The translations under genes and the position numbers were made by a program. The notes under the pieces were generated by a model. It was not told the DNA's origin, did not search any database, and was given only the letters and a program-made list of their open reading frames with translations. A DNA stretch of 6,792 bases from Bacteroidales bacterium (lineage in GTDB: Bacteria; Bacteroidota; Bacteroidia; Bacteroidales; Bacteroidaceae), in contig SFJN01000136.1 of NCBI GenBank assembly GCA_004555055.1, positions 1-6,792 on the forward strand. Direction: 5' to 3'. Positions 1 through 5,511 of this stretch are shown here, one piece after another (position 1 is the first letter of the stretch; each line of letters begins with the position of its first letter).

Positions 1-158
1 GAATAGTCCGGCATATCGGAACGTCCGCAGAACGACTCTATCATTTCAGCGGCATTATCGAATTCAAATGCGGCACAATGATACACCGGCATACTCAGTG
101 CTCCGTAGGCATCGGGACGCTGGTAGTCGAGGTGTATGGCTTTAGTCTGTTTTTGCAT
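1..158 (-). CDS. Cys/Met-metabolism PLP-dependent enzyme, N-terminal fragment
   Basis: This gene reads leftwards from the ATG at 158-156 and leaves the window after about 52 codons, so only the N-terminus is visible. The protein begins MQKQTKAIHLDY and continues with GALSMPVYHCAAFEFDNA. The pattern 'T-x-A-I-H ... GA-[LV]-S-x-P-[IV]-Y-x-x-x-x-F-x-F' is the usual opening of the cystathionine gamma-synthase / O-acetylhomoserine sulfhydrylase / methionine gamma-lyase fold. Members are cytosolic PLP enzymes that make or break C-S bonds in methionine, cysteine or homocysteine metabolism. The lysine that binds PLP lies outside the window, so the exact reaction cannot be assigned. There is no Shine-Dalgarno sequence, but the leader is A-rich, as is usual in Bacteroidetes. 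It lies 114 nt downstream of the kinase gene on the same strand, so co-transcription is possible, but a repeat sits between them. Confidence 0.75.
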   Translation of the reverse strand, partial: MQKQTKAIHLDYQRPDAYGALSMPVYHCAAFEFDNAAEMIESFCGRSDMPDY

Positions 159-190
159 TGTAATATGTTTGTTTTCCCGTTGGATTTCAT

Positions 191-237
191 CCTTCGTTTT
201 CTCGCCATGGCATAGATTGAGCAAGCTCATCTCTGCT
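191..237 (-). repeat. Intergenic repeat copy, diverged (copy 1)
   Basis: Read on the minus strand, this stretch matches the repeat at 2512-2560. Shared blocks in the same order are CAGAG, then AGCTTGCT, then CTATGCC, then CGAAGG. The centre is a perfect inverted repeat TGAGC-TT-GCTCA at 218-229. It fills most of the gap between the kinase and the PLP-enzyme gene, in the same orientation as their transcription. The match is clear by eye but the copy is diverged, and its outer edges are uncertain by several bases. Confidence 0.6.
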
Positions 238-272
238 CATATGGCTGAACGAAAACGTTGGTTTTTTCGCAT

Positions 273-1136
273 TTATTGTCTTCCGCGTCCGCGAAGATGT
301 TCCGCCATCCTCTGCAGGGGTGACTGCACAATGTCGCCCACCCTGCATCCGCATTCAGCGGCAGCCTCACGGAGCCGGGATTCGAAGACAGCGGCAATGC
401 TGCCCACGAAATGCACGGGAAGTTCCGTACGGCCATAGGGCAGGATGTTGCGGCGGAAGAAGGCTTCGAAGTTCCTCACCAGGAAATCCCGTACGCTGGG
501 CTCGTCCTCGAGCTCCCTTACCACATGGGTGAAGGAAGCGAGGTAGCGGTTGGCACGCGGACGGCGGTAGACGTTTTCGATGATGCCCGTCATGTCGTCG
601 CCGAGCATCGGTAATGCCCGTGTGGCTACTTGTGTCGGGAACATCCCTTTGTAGAGGTCGCTGATGAAATTCCTTCCGAGCACTGCCCCGCTGCCTTCAT
701 CGCCGAGGATGTATCCGAGACTGGGAGTATGCTGCACGAATCGCCGGCCGTCGTAGAGTGCGCTGCCGCTCCCCGTGCCTAAAATCGCAACCACGCCCTC
801 GCGGTCGCCGCAGAGCGCAAGCGCCGCGCCCTCAAGGTCGCTCATCACTTCCACAGTGGCGGCCGCCAACACCGCACGTAACAATGTGGCCATGCGCAAC
901 GACTGCGACGGGGTGCAACCGGCACCGAAGAACACCACCCTGTCCGTATGGCGACCACGAAGGAAGGGGACGAGCTCGTTGCGGAGCACGCTGACAATCT
1001 CTGCGTCCGCCATCAGGCTAGGGTTCAACCCTGAAGTCCGGAAGACGTAGGGAGCGCAACCTTCCGCCGCATCGGCACCACCGTCCAGCAGCCACTCTGT
1101 CTTCGTGGAGCCACTGTCGGCAATCAGAATATCCAT
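273..1136 (-). CDS. BadF/BadG/BcrA/BcrD-family sugar kinase (N-acetylglucosamine kinase-like)
   Basis: A cytosolic ATP-dependent kinase of the ASKHA fold, probably phosphorylating an amino sugar such as GlcNAc or MurNAc from cell-wall or glycan turnover. From the ATG at 1136 it has 287 residues, normal for the family. Visible motifs are the phosphate-1 loop ADSGSTKTEW (residues 6-15), a candidate catalytic Asp at residue 100 in SDLEGAALAL, the second phosphate loop GTGSGS (120-125) and the family signature GYILGDEGSGAVLGR (141-155). The frame stays open to an ATG at 1226, but those 30 residues are not family-like and lie upstream of a candidate -7 box at 1169-1176; ATG 1136 places the DxGSTKT motif right at the N-terminus, as expected. 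An ATG at 1157 is the other option. It is transcribed divergently from the sigma gene. The family is clear but the substrate is inferred; BadF-type activator ATPases share the fold but usually sit beside dehydratase or reductase genes, which are absent here. Confidence 0.87.
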   Translation of the reverse strand: MDILIADSGSTKTEWLLDGGADAAEGCAPYVFRTSGLNPSLMADAEIVSVLRNELVPFLRGRHTDRVVFFGAGCTPSQSLRMATLLRAVLAAATVEVMSDLEGAALALCGDREGVVAILGTGSGSALYDGRRFVQHTPSLGYILGDEGSGAVLGRNFISDLYKGMFPTQVATRALPMLGDDMTGIIENVYRRPRANRYLASFTHVVRELEDEPSVRDFLVRNFEAFFRRNILPYGRTELPVHFVGSIAAVFESRLREAAAECGCRVGDIVQSPLQRMAEHLRGRGRQ

Positions 1137-1168
1137 GCTTGTACTATTTATATCCATAAAAACTGCAA

Positions 1169-1176
1169 CAAAATTA
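1169..1176 (-). promoter_or_regulatory. Candidate Bacteroidetes -7 box for the kinase gene
   Basis: The minus strand reads TAATTTTG, an exact match to the Bacteroides primary-sigma -7 consensus TAnnTTTG. No good TTTG -33 element is seen 19-21 bases upstream, which weakens the call. Transcription from it would begin near 1162 and give a leader of about 25 nt before the ATG at 1136. That supports the short start of the kinase. Confidence 0.45.
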
Positions 1177-1284
1177 CGCATATTTGGCGGATGAATGCAC
1201 CATAAAGGGTGTAAAATTCGCGTCAAAAATTCCAGATTACCTTTTTTTCAGACAATGGAGGTGTGAGGGCACGGCAAAAAAGCG

Positions 1285-1292
1285 TAAATTTG
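1285..1292 (+). promoter_or_regulatory. Candidate Bacteroidetes -7 box for the ECF sigma operon
   Basis: The plus strand reads TAAATTTG, an exact match to TAnnTTTG. It lies about 90 bases before the sigma ATG at 1381 and would give a leader of about 80 nt. No convincing TTTG -33 element is present at the right spacing. If real, it gives basal housekeeping transcription of the sigma gene; an additional ECF-dependent promoter could exist in the 1137-1380 region but cannot be recognised without a known consensus. Confidence 0.4.
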
Positions 1293-1380
1293 TAGAAACG
1301 GTTTTCCTGCTTATGGATTTTAACATTTCCACATCCGAAGCATCTACCACATATCACGACCACAAAACCCCGAATCGCCT

Positions 1381-1944
1381 ATGCCCCCTATCCACAGCGA
1401 TGCGACCATCCTCTCCATGCTCCGCCGAAGGGGTGACGAGGAAAAGGGCTTCCGACTGCTGACGGCAAAATACGGACAAAGCCTTTACTGGCACATACGC
1501 CGCACCGTCATCGGCCACGACGATGCCGAGGATGTGCTGCAGGAAACGATGATACAGATATTCTGCCATCTCGAAACCTTCAAGGGCGAAGCTTCACAAC
1601 TCAAAGCCTGGATTTTCCGTATCGCCACCAACGAAGCCCTCATGCACCTACGCCGCCAGACAAGGCTCTTCGAGCGCATCGACAATGTGAACCCGCTTCT
1701 CCTTGCCCGCCTGCAAAGCGAGGATACACGCAGCGCAGACGACGCCGAACGCCTGTTGCAGGAAGCACTGCTCAAACTTCCTACACAACAAAGGATAGTC
1801 TTTAATATGCGATATTTCGATGACCTCAGCTATCAGGAAATCTCGGAAATCACAGGGAAGAACATCGGTACATTGAAGACAAATTACCATTATGCAACAG
1901 CACGTCTCAAACAGTTCATCTCCGAAAACCATGATACACAATAA
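1381..1944 (+). CDS. ECF-type RNA polymerase sigma factor
   Basis: A 187-residue group 4 (ECF) sigma-70 factor that redirects RNA polymerase to a small regulon. Region 2 covers roughly residues 22-95: the 2.2 helix has HDDAEDVLQETMIQIF (46-61) and the 2.3/2.4 part that melts and reads the -10 has W77-IFRIATNEALMHLRR. A short linker follows, then region 4 (about 128-180) with LPTQQRIVFNMRYFDDLSY (133-151) and the -35-binding helix-turn-helix EISEITGKNIGTLKTNYHYA (153-172). Length is typical. The ATG at 1381 is preferred over the internal ATG at 1417 because it keeps the usual 10-20 residues before region 2. No Shine-Dalgarno is seen. Its last 14 nt overlap the start of the next gene, a sign of translational coupling. 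The neighbours (a single-pass membrane protein and a secreted LTxxQ protein) suggest a response to envelope or metal stress; the actual signal is not readable from the sequence. Confidence 0.93.
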   Translation: MPPIHSDATILSMLRRRGDEEKGFRLLTAKYGQSLYWHIRRTVIGHDDAEDVLQETMIQIFCHLETFKGEASQLKAWIFRIATNEALMHLRRQTRLFERIDNVNPLLLARLQSEDTRSADDAERLLQEALLKLPTQQRIVFNMRYFDDLSYQEISEITGKNIGTLKTNYHYATARLKQFISENHDTQ

Positions 1945-2281
1945 CCTCTCTCATGATTCCTTCGTGGAGTCCACAGAATACGTGAACCAACTCGTTCAAC
2001 GTTGCACAGAAAACGCCATCCGAGAAGGCCGCATACGCCAACAAAGAACTTTGTTACGCCATCGTATGCTGGCTGCCGCAGCAGTTGTGACACTCGTAGC
2101 AGGACCGCTCGTGCTGTGGGGCCTCAGGGACTCCATGTTCGAAAACACCTCACAGCCCACCCATACCATTGCGGAAAATGCCGAAGGCCCCGGACCGGTG
2201 GAGGAATATCTGGCGCGAATCAGCGATGAAGAGGCGCAACAGCTCATCGTCTACGAATTTGAGGAAATTCCGGAATACTGA
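1931..2281 (+). CDS. Small single-pass membrane protein, putative anti-sigma factor
   Basis: I do not recognise a named family. From the ATG at 1931 it has 116 residues; that ATG lies inside the sigma gene, giving a 14-nt overlap (1931-1944). An ATG at 1892 would also be in frame but would overlap the sigma gene by 53 nt. Residues 1-45 are polar and end in a basic stretch RIRQQRTLLRHR, so this part is predicted to be cytoplasmic. Residues 46-65 (MLAAAAVVTLVAGPLVLWGL) are one clear membrane span. Residues 66-116 should be periplasmic and end in an acidic tail (EEYLARISDEEAQQLIVYEFEEIPEY). A short cytoplasmic domain plus one membrane span, coded directly after and overlapping an ECF sigma gene, is the usual place and shape of an anti-sigma factor. 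No ZAS zinc motif or FecR/RskA-type domain is seen. The role is inferred from position and topology; the gene itself is well supported by the tight coupling. Confidence 0.72.
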   Translation: MIHNNLSHDSFVESTEYVNQLVQRCTENAIREGRIRQQRTLLRHRMLAAAAVVTLVAGPLVLWGLRDSMFENTSQPTHTIAENAEGPGPVEEYLARISDEEAQQLIVYEFEEIPEY

Positions 2282-2334
2282 ATCTTGGATGCCGAACAAA
2301 TACTTTGAGGGGTCTTCTATAAATTTCCACCGCT

Positions 2335-2359
2335 AGATACAAATATCAAGATACAAATA
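2335..2359 (+). promoter_or_regulatory. 11-bp direct repeat pair upstream of the LTxxQ gene
   Basis: AGATACAAATA occurs at 2335-2345 and again at 2349-2359, an offset of 14 bases. A third, shorter match (ACAAATA) lies at 2296-2302. Tandem copies in front of a likely target gene could be a protein-binding site, or one copy could belong to an ECF-type promoter. It could also be chance in an AT-rich stretch. Only the repetition itself is observed. Confidence 0.35.
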
Positions 2360-2380
2360 AAACGTCATGTGTAACGTTTT
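2359..2380. other. Inverted repeat, weak terminator or operator
   Basis: A perfect 7-bp inverted repeat (AAAACGT at 2359-2365, ACGTTTT at 2374-2380) surrounds an 8-base loop, and is followed by T-rich sequence to about 2400. It lies 77 bases after the stop of the putative anti-sigma gene. Only two G-C pairs hold the stem, so it would be a poor intrinsic terminator; it could equally be an operator half-site pair. Confidence 0.3.
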
Positions 2381-2500
2381 GCCATCTTTTTGCTTTTATT
2401 CGGCTCATATTGCCAGTCTTATCGGTCATGTAGTTCGCAACACTCCCTCTTCGACAGACAATCTGAACTCGACTAAAACTCAAAAATCTGACAAACCGCT

Positions 2501-2560
2501 GGAGCAACGAGTACAGAGCCAAGCTTGCTTGAGCTATGCCGAGCGACAAGAAGCGAAGGT
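2501..2560 (+). repeat. Intergenic repeat copy (copy 2)
   Basis: A diverged copy of the interspersed element, in the same orientation as the downstream gene and ending about 30 bases before its ATG. The module CAGAGCCAAGC is followed by an inverted repeat CCAAGC-TT-GCTTGA (2519-2532; five of six pairs match) and by CTATGCCGAGCGACA, the counterpart of CTATCCCGAGTCGTGACA in other copies. The GGC-GAA mini-hairpin arm is missing, as in the short unit at 3080-3094. It lies in the presumed 5' leader of the LTxxQ gene. Confidence 0.65.
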
Positions 2561-2589
2561 TGCAAAACCAACCCTAAAAACAAAGAAAA

Positions 2590-3069
2590 ATGAAACACCA
2601 CACCACCAAACACCATCTGCTACTGCTCATTCTATCACTCTTACTTGCCATTCCCATGGCAGCACAACGTCCGCACAACGGCAATGTACAGGCACGATTC
2701 TTTGAGGCCAAGGCTTCGGAAATGTGCTCCAAACTGCTCCTTACCCCTGAACAGAAAGAAAAATTCCTCCCCCTCTACAAAGCCTACGACGAGGAAATGC
2801 GCGCAGTGTGGACAAAATACCGCGTTGAAAAGGGCTGCACGAACAGCATGGAACGTACAAAGATGCGCCTGACACGGCAGGCTAAGTTACAGGAACTCCG
2901 CCTACAATACGTTGACAAATTCAGCAATGTCCTTACCGCAGAACAGGTGGAAAAACTCTACAAAGTGGAGAACGACATCCAGCAGCGTGCAAAACAACGC
3001 AAAGAACATCGTAAAGACGGAAACACCGGAGGACCGCACCGAAACGGACAGCGAAGTTCAACGTATTGA
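2590..3069 (+). CDS. Secreted Spy/CpxP-like LTxxQ protein (periplasmic sensor or chaperone)
   Basis: A 159-residue exported protein. Residues 1-25 form a signal peptide: basic and His-rich start, hydrophobic core LLLLILSLLLAIPMAA (10-25), and probable cleavage near A24-Q26, as is common in Bacteroidetes. The mature part is helical and charged, with two LTxxQ motifs, LTPEQKEKF (51-59) and LTAEQVEKL (115-123), 64 residues apart, and a highly basic tail (134-159). Paired LTxxQ motifs mark the Spy/CpxP/ZraP/CnrX group, whose members bind unfolded proteins or metal ions in the periplasm and feed back on envelope-stress regulators. Residues C46 and C83 are the only cysteines; CnrX-type metal ligands cannot be identified with confidence. 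The ATG at 2590 directly precedes the signal peptide and follows an A-rich leader. The gene follows the sigma and putative anti-sigma genes after 308 nt, so it is either their sensor or a regulated target. Confidence 0.85.
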   Translation: MKHHTTKHHLLLLILSLLLAIPMAAQRPHNGNVQARFFEAKASEMCSKLLLTPEQKEKFLPLYKAYDEEMRAVWTKYRVEKGCTNSMERTKMRLTRQAKLQELRLQYVDKFSNVLTAEQVEKLYKVENDIQQRAKQRKEHRKDGNTGGPHRNGQRSSTY

Positions 3070-3077
3070 TAGGCAAG

Positions 3078-3280
3078 AGCAGAGCCAAGCTCTGGAGCAG
3101 TGAGCGGAGAGGCTAAGTTTACTTAGACCATCCCGAGTCGTGACAGAGCAAGGCAAAGCCAAGTTTGTTTGGATTATCCCGAGTCGTAACAGAGGAAGAT
3201 TATATCAAGGAGGAAGACGAAGTCAAGTTTACATGAACCATCCCGAGTCGCGACATAGGAAGACGAAGTCTGACGAAGGT
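3078..3280 (+). repeat. Cluster of tandem intergenic repeat units (copy 3)
   Basis: The cluster starts with a short hairpin CAGAGC-CAA-GCTCTG (3080-3094). Three units follow, each ending in TCCCGAGTCG (at 3131, 3177 and 3241). Spacings are 46 and 64 bases; the extra 18 bases come from an insertion bounded by a duplicated GAGGAAGA (3192-3199 and 3210-3217). Unit centres are inverted repeats: CTAAGT-TT-ACTTAG (3113-3126), CCAAGT-TT-GTTTGG (3159-3172) and TCAAGT-TT-ACATGA (3223-3236). Mini-hairpins GGC-AAA-GCC (3152-3160) and GAC-GAA-GTC (3216-3224 and 3262-3270) alternate with them. No open frame of note crosses the cluster. It lies directly after the LTxxQ gene, in the gap between two convergent operons. 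Confidence 0.85.
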
Positions 3281-3329
3281 AACAATACAAAATCCTTGCC
3301 AAAAGATTAGCAGCCCCTCACATCAAAGC

Positions 3330-3387
3330 AGGCCGCACCACCATACCACTTATCATTTATTGATAAAGAGGTACGGCGGTGCGGCCT
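3330..3387. terminator. Long terminator hairpin between convergent operons
   Basis: Arms 3330-3355 and 3361-3387 pair around a five-base loop, with a GC-rich base (AGGCCGCACC / GGTGCGGCCT), one bulge at 3365 and three mismatches. Two of the mismatches (3340/3377 and 3343/3374) are A-C in the plus-strand RNA but G-U wobbles in the minus-strand RNA, so the stem is more complete for transcripts coming from the acyltransferase gene, whose stop is only 36 nt away. A T-rich stretch follows on the plus side (TTCTGTGTTTT); the minus side has only a short T run. It probably serves both directions. The remainder of the gap (3281-3329 and 3388-3423) shows nothing recognisable. Confidence 0.8.
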
Positions 3388-3423
3388 TCTGTGTTTTCAC
3401 TCTCTCTCAACAACTATCAGACA

Positions 3424-4491
3424 TTAGAGAATGCCATAACGATGGAACAGCAGCCAAAGCAACACGCAGACAGAATAGATGGCAAGCGAAAGTAGTAAAC
3501 CGATAAGATAAGGTTGGCCCAGTCCAAGTGTATGACGTACCACCTCGCAAAAGAAATACTGAAAGCCCAGAACTCCCATCAGCGATGCGGCCCCCAGGCG
3601 GATGCAGGAAGTACCCCAACCCTGCGGACAACGGGGGAGCGACAATGCAAGCAACAGGACCATCAGCGTGCCGCAGAAACCACTTCCATAGCACCACAGT
3701 ACATTCAGAGGGAAAGGCTGACGACCGAAAAGGATGCAGAACATAGATACCCCACCATTATAATGCACCGCAACGGAAACCATCCCTGCCAAAGCCACAG
3801 CCAGTCCAAATGCAACAGGACGATGGTGGGCAAACCAGGCCTCTACAGCCGGTAGCAGGCCAACGACATAACGTCCAATAGCATAATAGGGCATGGCCAT
3901 AAGGGCATTCCCGAGATAACAAACATTACGCCATCCGCCATACCCTTGCGCAAGTCCATAACGATATCCGGCAAACCAGCACAAGCCACATAGTCCAGCA
4001 AGGAAAAAGCATTCAAAGAGTACTACGCACCTGCCGTCACGGAGGAAAAATCCACAACGGCGGGCGGAAAATGTGGCCACCATGCTCAGCACCTTTACAT
4101 AGAACAATGCTATCAGAAACCAAGAGGGCCCGAGCCCTTTGTTCTGCACAAAGCACCTGCCCATATCGGCAAAAACAGTGCAAAGGAATGGGACAAACCC
4201 GCTTTGATAGGCAGCATAATCACCCTCCCACAATCCATAATGATAAACCGGATAGCAGAGCAGATGATAGAACCCATAAAACACCACAACAGGCCATAGG
4301 AGCCTTCTGGCAAGTGATGACAGGGACTTCGGACGATGGAGCATGCCGCTGATGAAGAAAAATAGCGGCATATGGAACTGATAGATGAAGGTACGCAACA
4401 CCTCATCTGGCGAGGGGTCATAGAGATGGCCGAACACTACAAGTAGGGCCGCCCCTATACGGGCGTAATCAAGCAGCAGAATCCTTTCCAT
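3424..4491 (-). CDS. Acyltransferase family 3 (AT3) integral membrane protein
   Basis: A 355-residue polytopic membrane protein, the usual size of a stand-alone AT3 domain. These proteins move acetyl or other acyl groups across or at the inner membrane onto sugars of polysaccharides, glycolipids or antibiotics. The N-terminal motif DYARIGAALLVVFGHL contains the R-x10-H pair (R11, H22) that is conserved and needed for activity in this family. The second signature FHMPLFFFISGML (39-51) follows, and about ten hydrophobic segments fill the remainder. No SGNH or other fused domain is present. The ATG at 4491 is chosen because it puts the DYAR motif at residue 8; a TTG at 4506 would add five residues. 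The gene starts 22 nt after the epimerase stop, so the two are probably co-transcribed and the acceptor may be a sugar handled by that pathway. Acceptor and acyl donor cannot be read from the sequence. The protein is notably rich in cysteine and aromatic residues. Confidence 0.87.
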   Translation of the reverse strand: MERILLLDYARIGAALLVVFGHLYDPSPDEVLRTFIYQFHMPLFFFISGMLHRPKSLSSLARRLLWPVVVFYGFYHLLCYPVYHYGLWEGDYAAYQSGFVPFLCTVFADMGRCFVQNKGLGPSWFLIALFYVKVLSMVATFSARRCGFFLRDGRCVVLFECFFLAGLCGLCWFAGYRYGLAQGYGGWRNVCYLGNALMAMPYYAIGRYVVGLLPAVEAWFAHHRPVAFGLAVALAGMVSVAVHYNGGVSMFCILFGRQPFPLNVLWCYGSGFCGTLMVLLLALSLPRCPQGWGTSCIRLGAASLMGVLGFQYFFCEVVRHTLGLGQPYLIGLLLSLAIYSVCVLLWLLFHRYGIL

Positions 4492-4513
4492 TTGCCACAC
4501 AGCCAAGAAGCCG

Positions 4514-5416
4514 TCAGAATACTTCTATCGTATAGTTTGCCACAAACGTAGCCCCGGGCTCCAAACGATTCATACAGTCGCGATTCGCAAATTCACCCTC
4601 ATAACCATAACGGTCGCAGCGGCCATACCACGGTTCAATGCAAACAAAGGGCGCACGCTTGCCGGGAGGCGACCACAGACCAACAAGGGGTGAAGAGAAT
4701 GAAAGGGCAAGCAGGGGACGACGTTCAGTGTCGCACAGCGCCACACGGTTCACCTGCGACCCTTCGAGGATGATGGTATCAATTTCGTCAAAAGTATCGG
4801 CTGCAAGGGGGAGCATCTGGTGACTATCGAGAGCCACGTCAAAGGTTTCCTGGGGGTCTACGCAACCCTTTCCGGCAAGCTTACGACTACGGAGTACGGG
4901 AGAATCGGCATGGGGGCCAGTAAGGGTAAATGCAAAATATCCTCGACGCTGGGCCTCGTCTTTCTCATCGTGCAAAGGCCAGTAAAAAGCGGGATGTGCG
5001 CCTATCTGGAAGGGAAGGACCTTAGAGACCGAAGGATTGCCGACACGCCACATCACACGCAACGTCCTGCCCTCGAGACGGTACCCTATTTCGAGCGTAA
5101 AGTCATAGGGAAATACGGCTAACGTACGTTCGTCTGCCGCAAGACGGAACCACGCCTCGTCGTTGCTATGACTGACGACTTCGAAATCGCTATCACGGGC
5201 AAAGCCGTGCTGCCCCATGGCATAGGTACTACCGCAGGCGCGAAACCGCTTGTCGTAAACACTGCCTACGATGGGGAACAACACCGGACTGTGACGGCCC
5301 CAATATGCAGGATCACCCTGCCATAGATACTCGCGACTGGAAGAACGCAGACTACAAAGTTCGGCACCATGCTCGCTAATGCCGACCGAAAGATAAGGAT
5401 TTTCTAAATGTATCAT
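4514..5416 (-). CDS. Aldose 1-epimerase family protein (LacX/GalM-like)
   Basis: A 300-residue cytosolic protein of the galactose-mutarotase-like beta-sandwich fold, nearest in pattern to the LacX/YeaD group. These enzymes interconvert alpha and beta anomers of free or phosphorylated hexoses. Candidate catalytic and binding residues are H70 in MGQHGFARDSDFE (67-79), H141 in GAHPAFYWPL (139-148) and the general base E261 in CIEPWYGRCD (259-268). The opening 'GAELCSLRS...EYLWQGDPAYWGRHSPVLFPIVG' is typical of the LacX branch. The ATG at 5416 directly precedes the first strand and no better start is nearby. It lies 95 nt downstream of the MFS gene and 22 nt upstream of the acyltransferase gene. 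The 95-nt gap holds a fragment of the interspersed repeat. The family assignment is firm but the sugar is unknown. LacX itself has no well-defined role, so 'galM' is not used. Confidence 0.88.
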   Translation of the reverse strand: MIHLENPYLSVGISEHGAELCSLRSSSREYLWQGDPAYWGRHSPVLFPIVGSVYDKRFRACGSTYAMGQHGFARDSDFEVVSHSNDEAWFRLAADERTLAVFPYDFTLEIGYRLEGRTLRVMWRVGNPSVSKVLPFQIGAHPAFYWPLHDEKDEAQRRGYFAFTLTGPHADSPVLRSRKLAGKGCVDPQETFDVALDSHQMLPLAADTFDEIDTIILEGSQVNRVALCDTERRPLLALSFSSPLVGLWSPPGKRAPFVCIEPWYGRCDRYGYEGEFANRDCMNRLEPGATFVANYTIEVF

Positions 5417-5431
5417 ATGCTATATTTATAG

Positions 5432-5461
5432 TTGATTGAGCTTGGCTTCGCCTTCTATCAA
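5432..5461 (-). repeat. Intergenic repeat fragment framed by an inverted repeat (copy 4)
   Basis: Read on the minus strand, this has the GGC-GAA-GCC mini-hairpin followed by CAAGCTCA, as in the copy at 6773-6787. The fragment is bounded by TTGAT and ATCAA, which can pair, so the whole 30 bases can fold as one imperfect hairpin with the mini-hairpin inside. It lies 15 bases before the epimerase ATG, in the leader or intercistronic region between the transporter and epimerase genes, and is in the same orientation as transcription. Confidence 0.65.
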
Positions 5462-5511
5462 TTTTCCATTTGAGTTTTCCAATGTCACAGGTTTCCCCAT
5501 ATAGGTAAATC

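Larger units (their letters stand above)
2282..2589. other. 308-nt intergenic region within the sigma locus
   Basis: No convincing gene is seen on either strand. It holds, in order, three copies of ACAAATA (2296-2302, 2339-2345, 2353-2359), an AT-rich inverted repeat at 2359-2380, about 120 bases with no recognisable feature, and an interspersed-repeat copy at about 2501-2560 just before the A-rich leader of the LTxxQ gene. I cannot find a TAnnTTTG box with a TTTG partner. The size of the gap suggests that the LTxxQ gene has its own promoter, possibly one used by the upstream sigma factor. Confidence 0.6.

Noticed and set aside
1137..1226. N-terminal extension of the kinase to an ATG at 1226
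   Set aside because: The phosphate-binding motif belongs near the N-terminus, and the extension lies upstream of a candidate promoter box.
1314..1462. Possible leader peptide or small gene before the sigma factor
   Set aside because: The frame from the ATG near 1313 overlaps the sigma gene in another phase, has no ribosome-binding signal and no recognisable composition.
2367..2705. 112-codon plus-strand open frame across the gap and the start of the LTxxQ gene
   Set aside because: It runs through the repeat copy, overlaps the signal-peptide gene in another frame, and has no recognisable domain or composition of a real protein.
3078..3280. CRISPR array
   Set aside because: Repeats are tandem and degenerate, with irregular spacing and no unique spacers. 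No cas gene is present.
3078..3280. Insertion sequence or transposase remnant
   Set aside because: No transposase-like reading frame, terminal inverted repeats or target duplication is visible around the repeat cluster.
4492..4506. TTG start for the acyltransferase at 4506
   Set aside because: An ATG 15 bases downstream gives the expected distance to the DYAR motif. TTG starts are uncommon, so the ATG is preferred.
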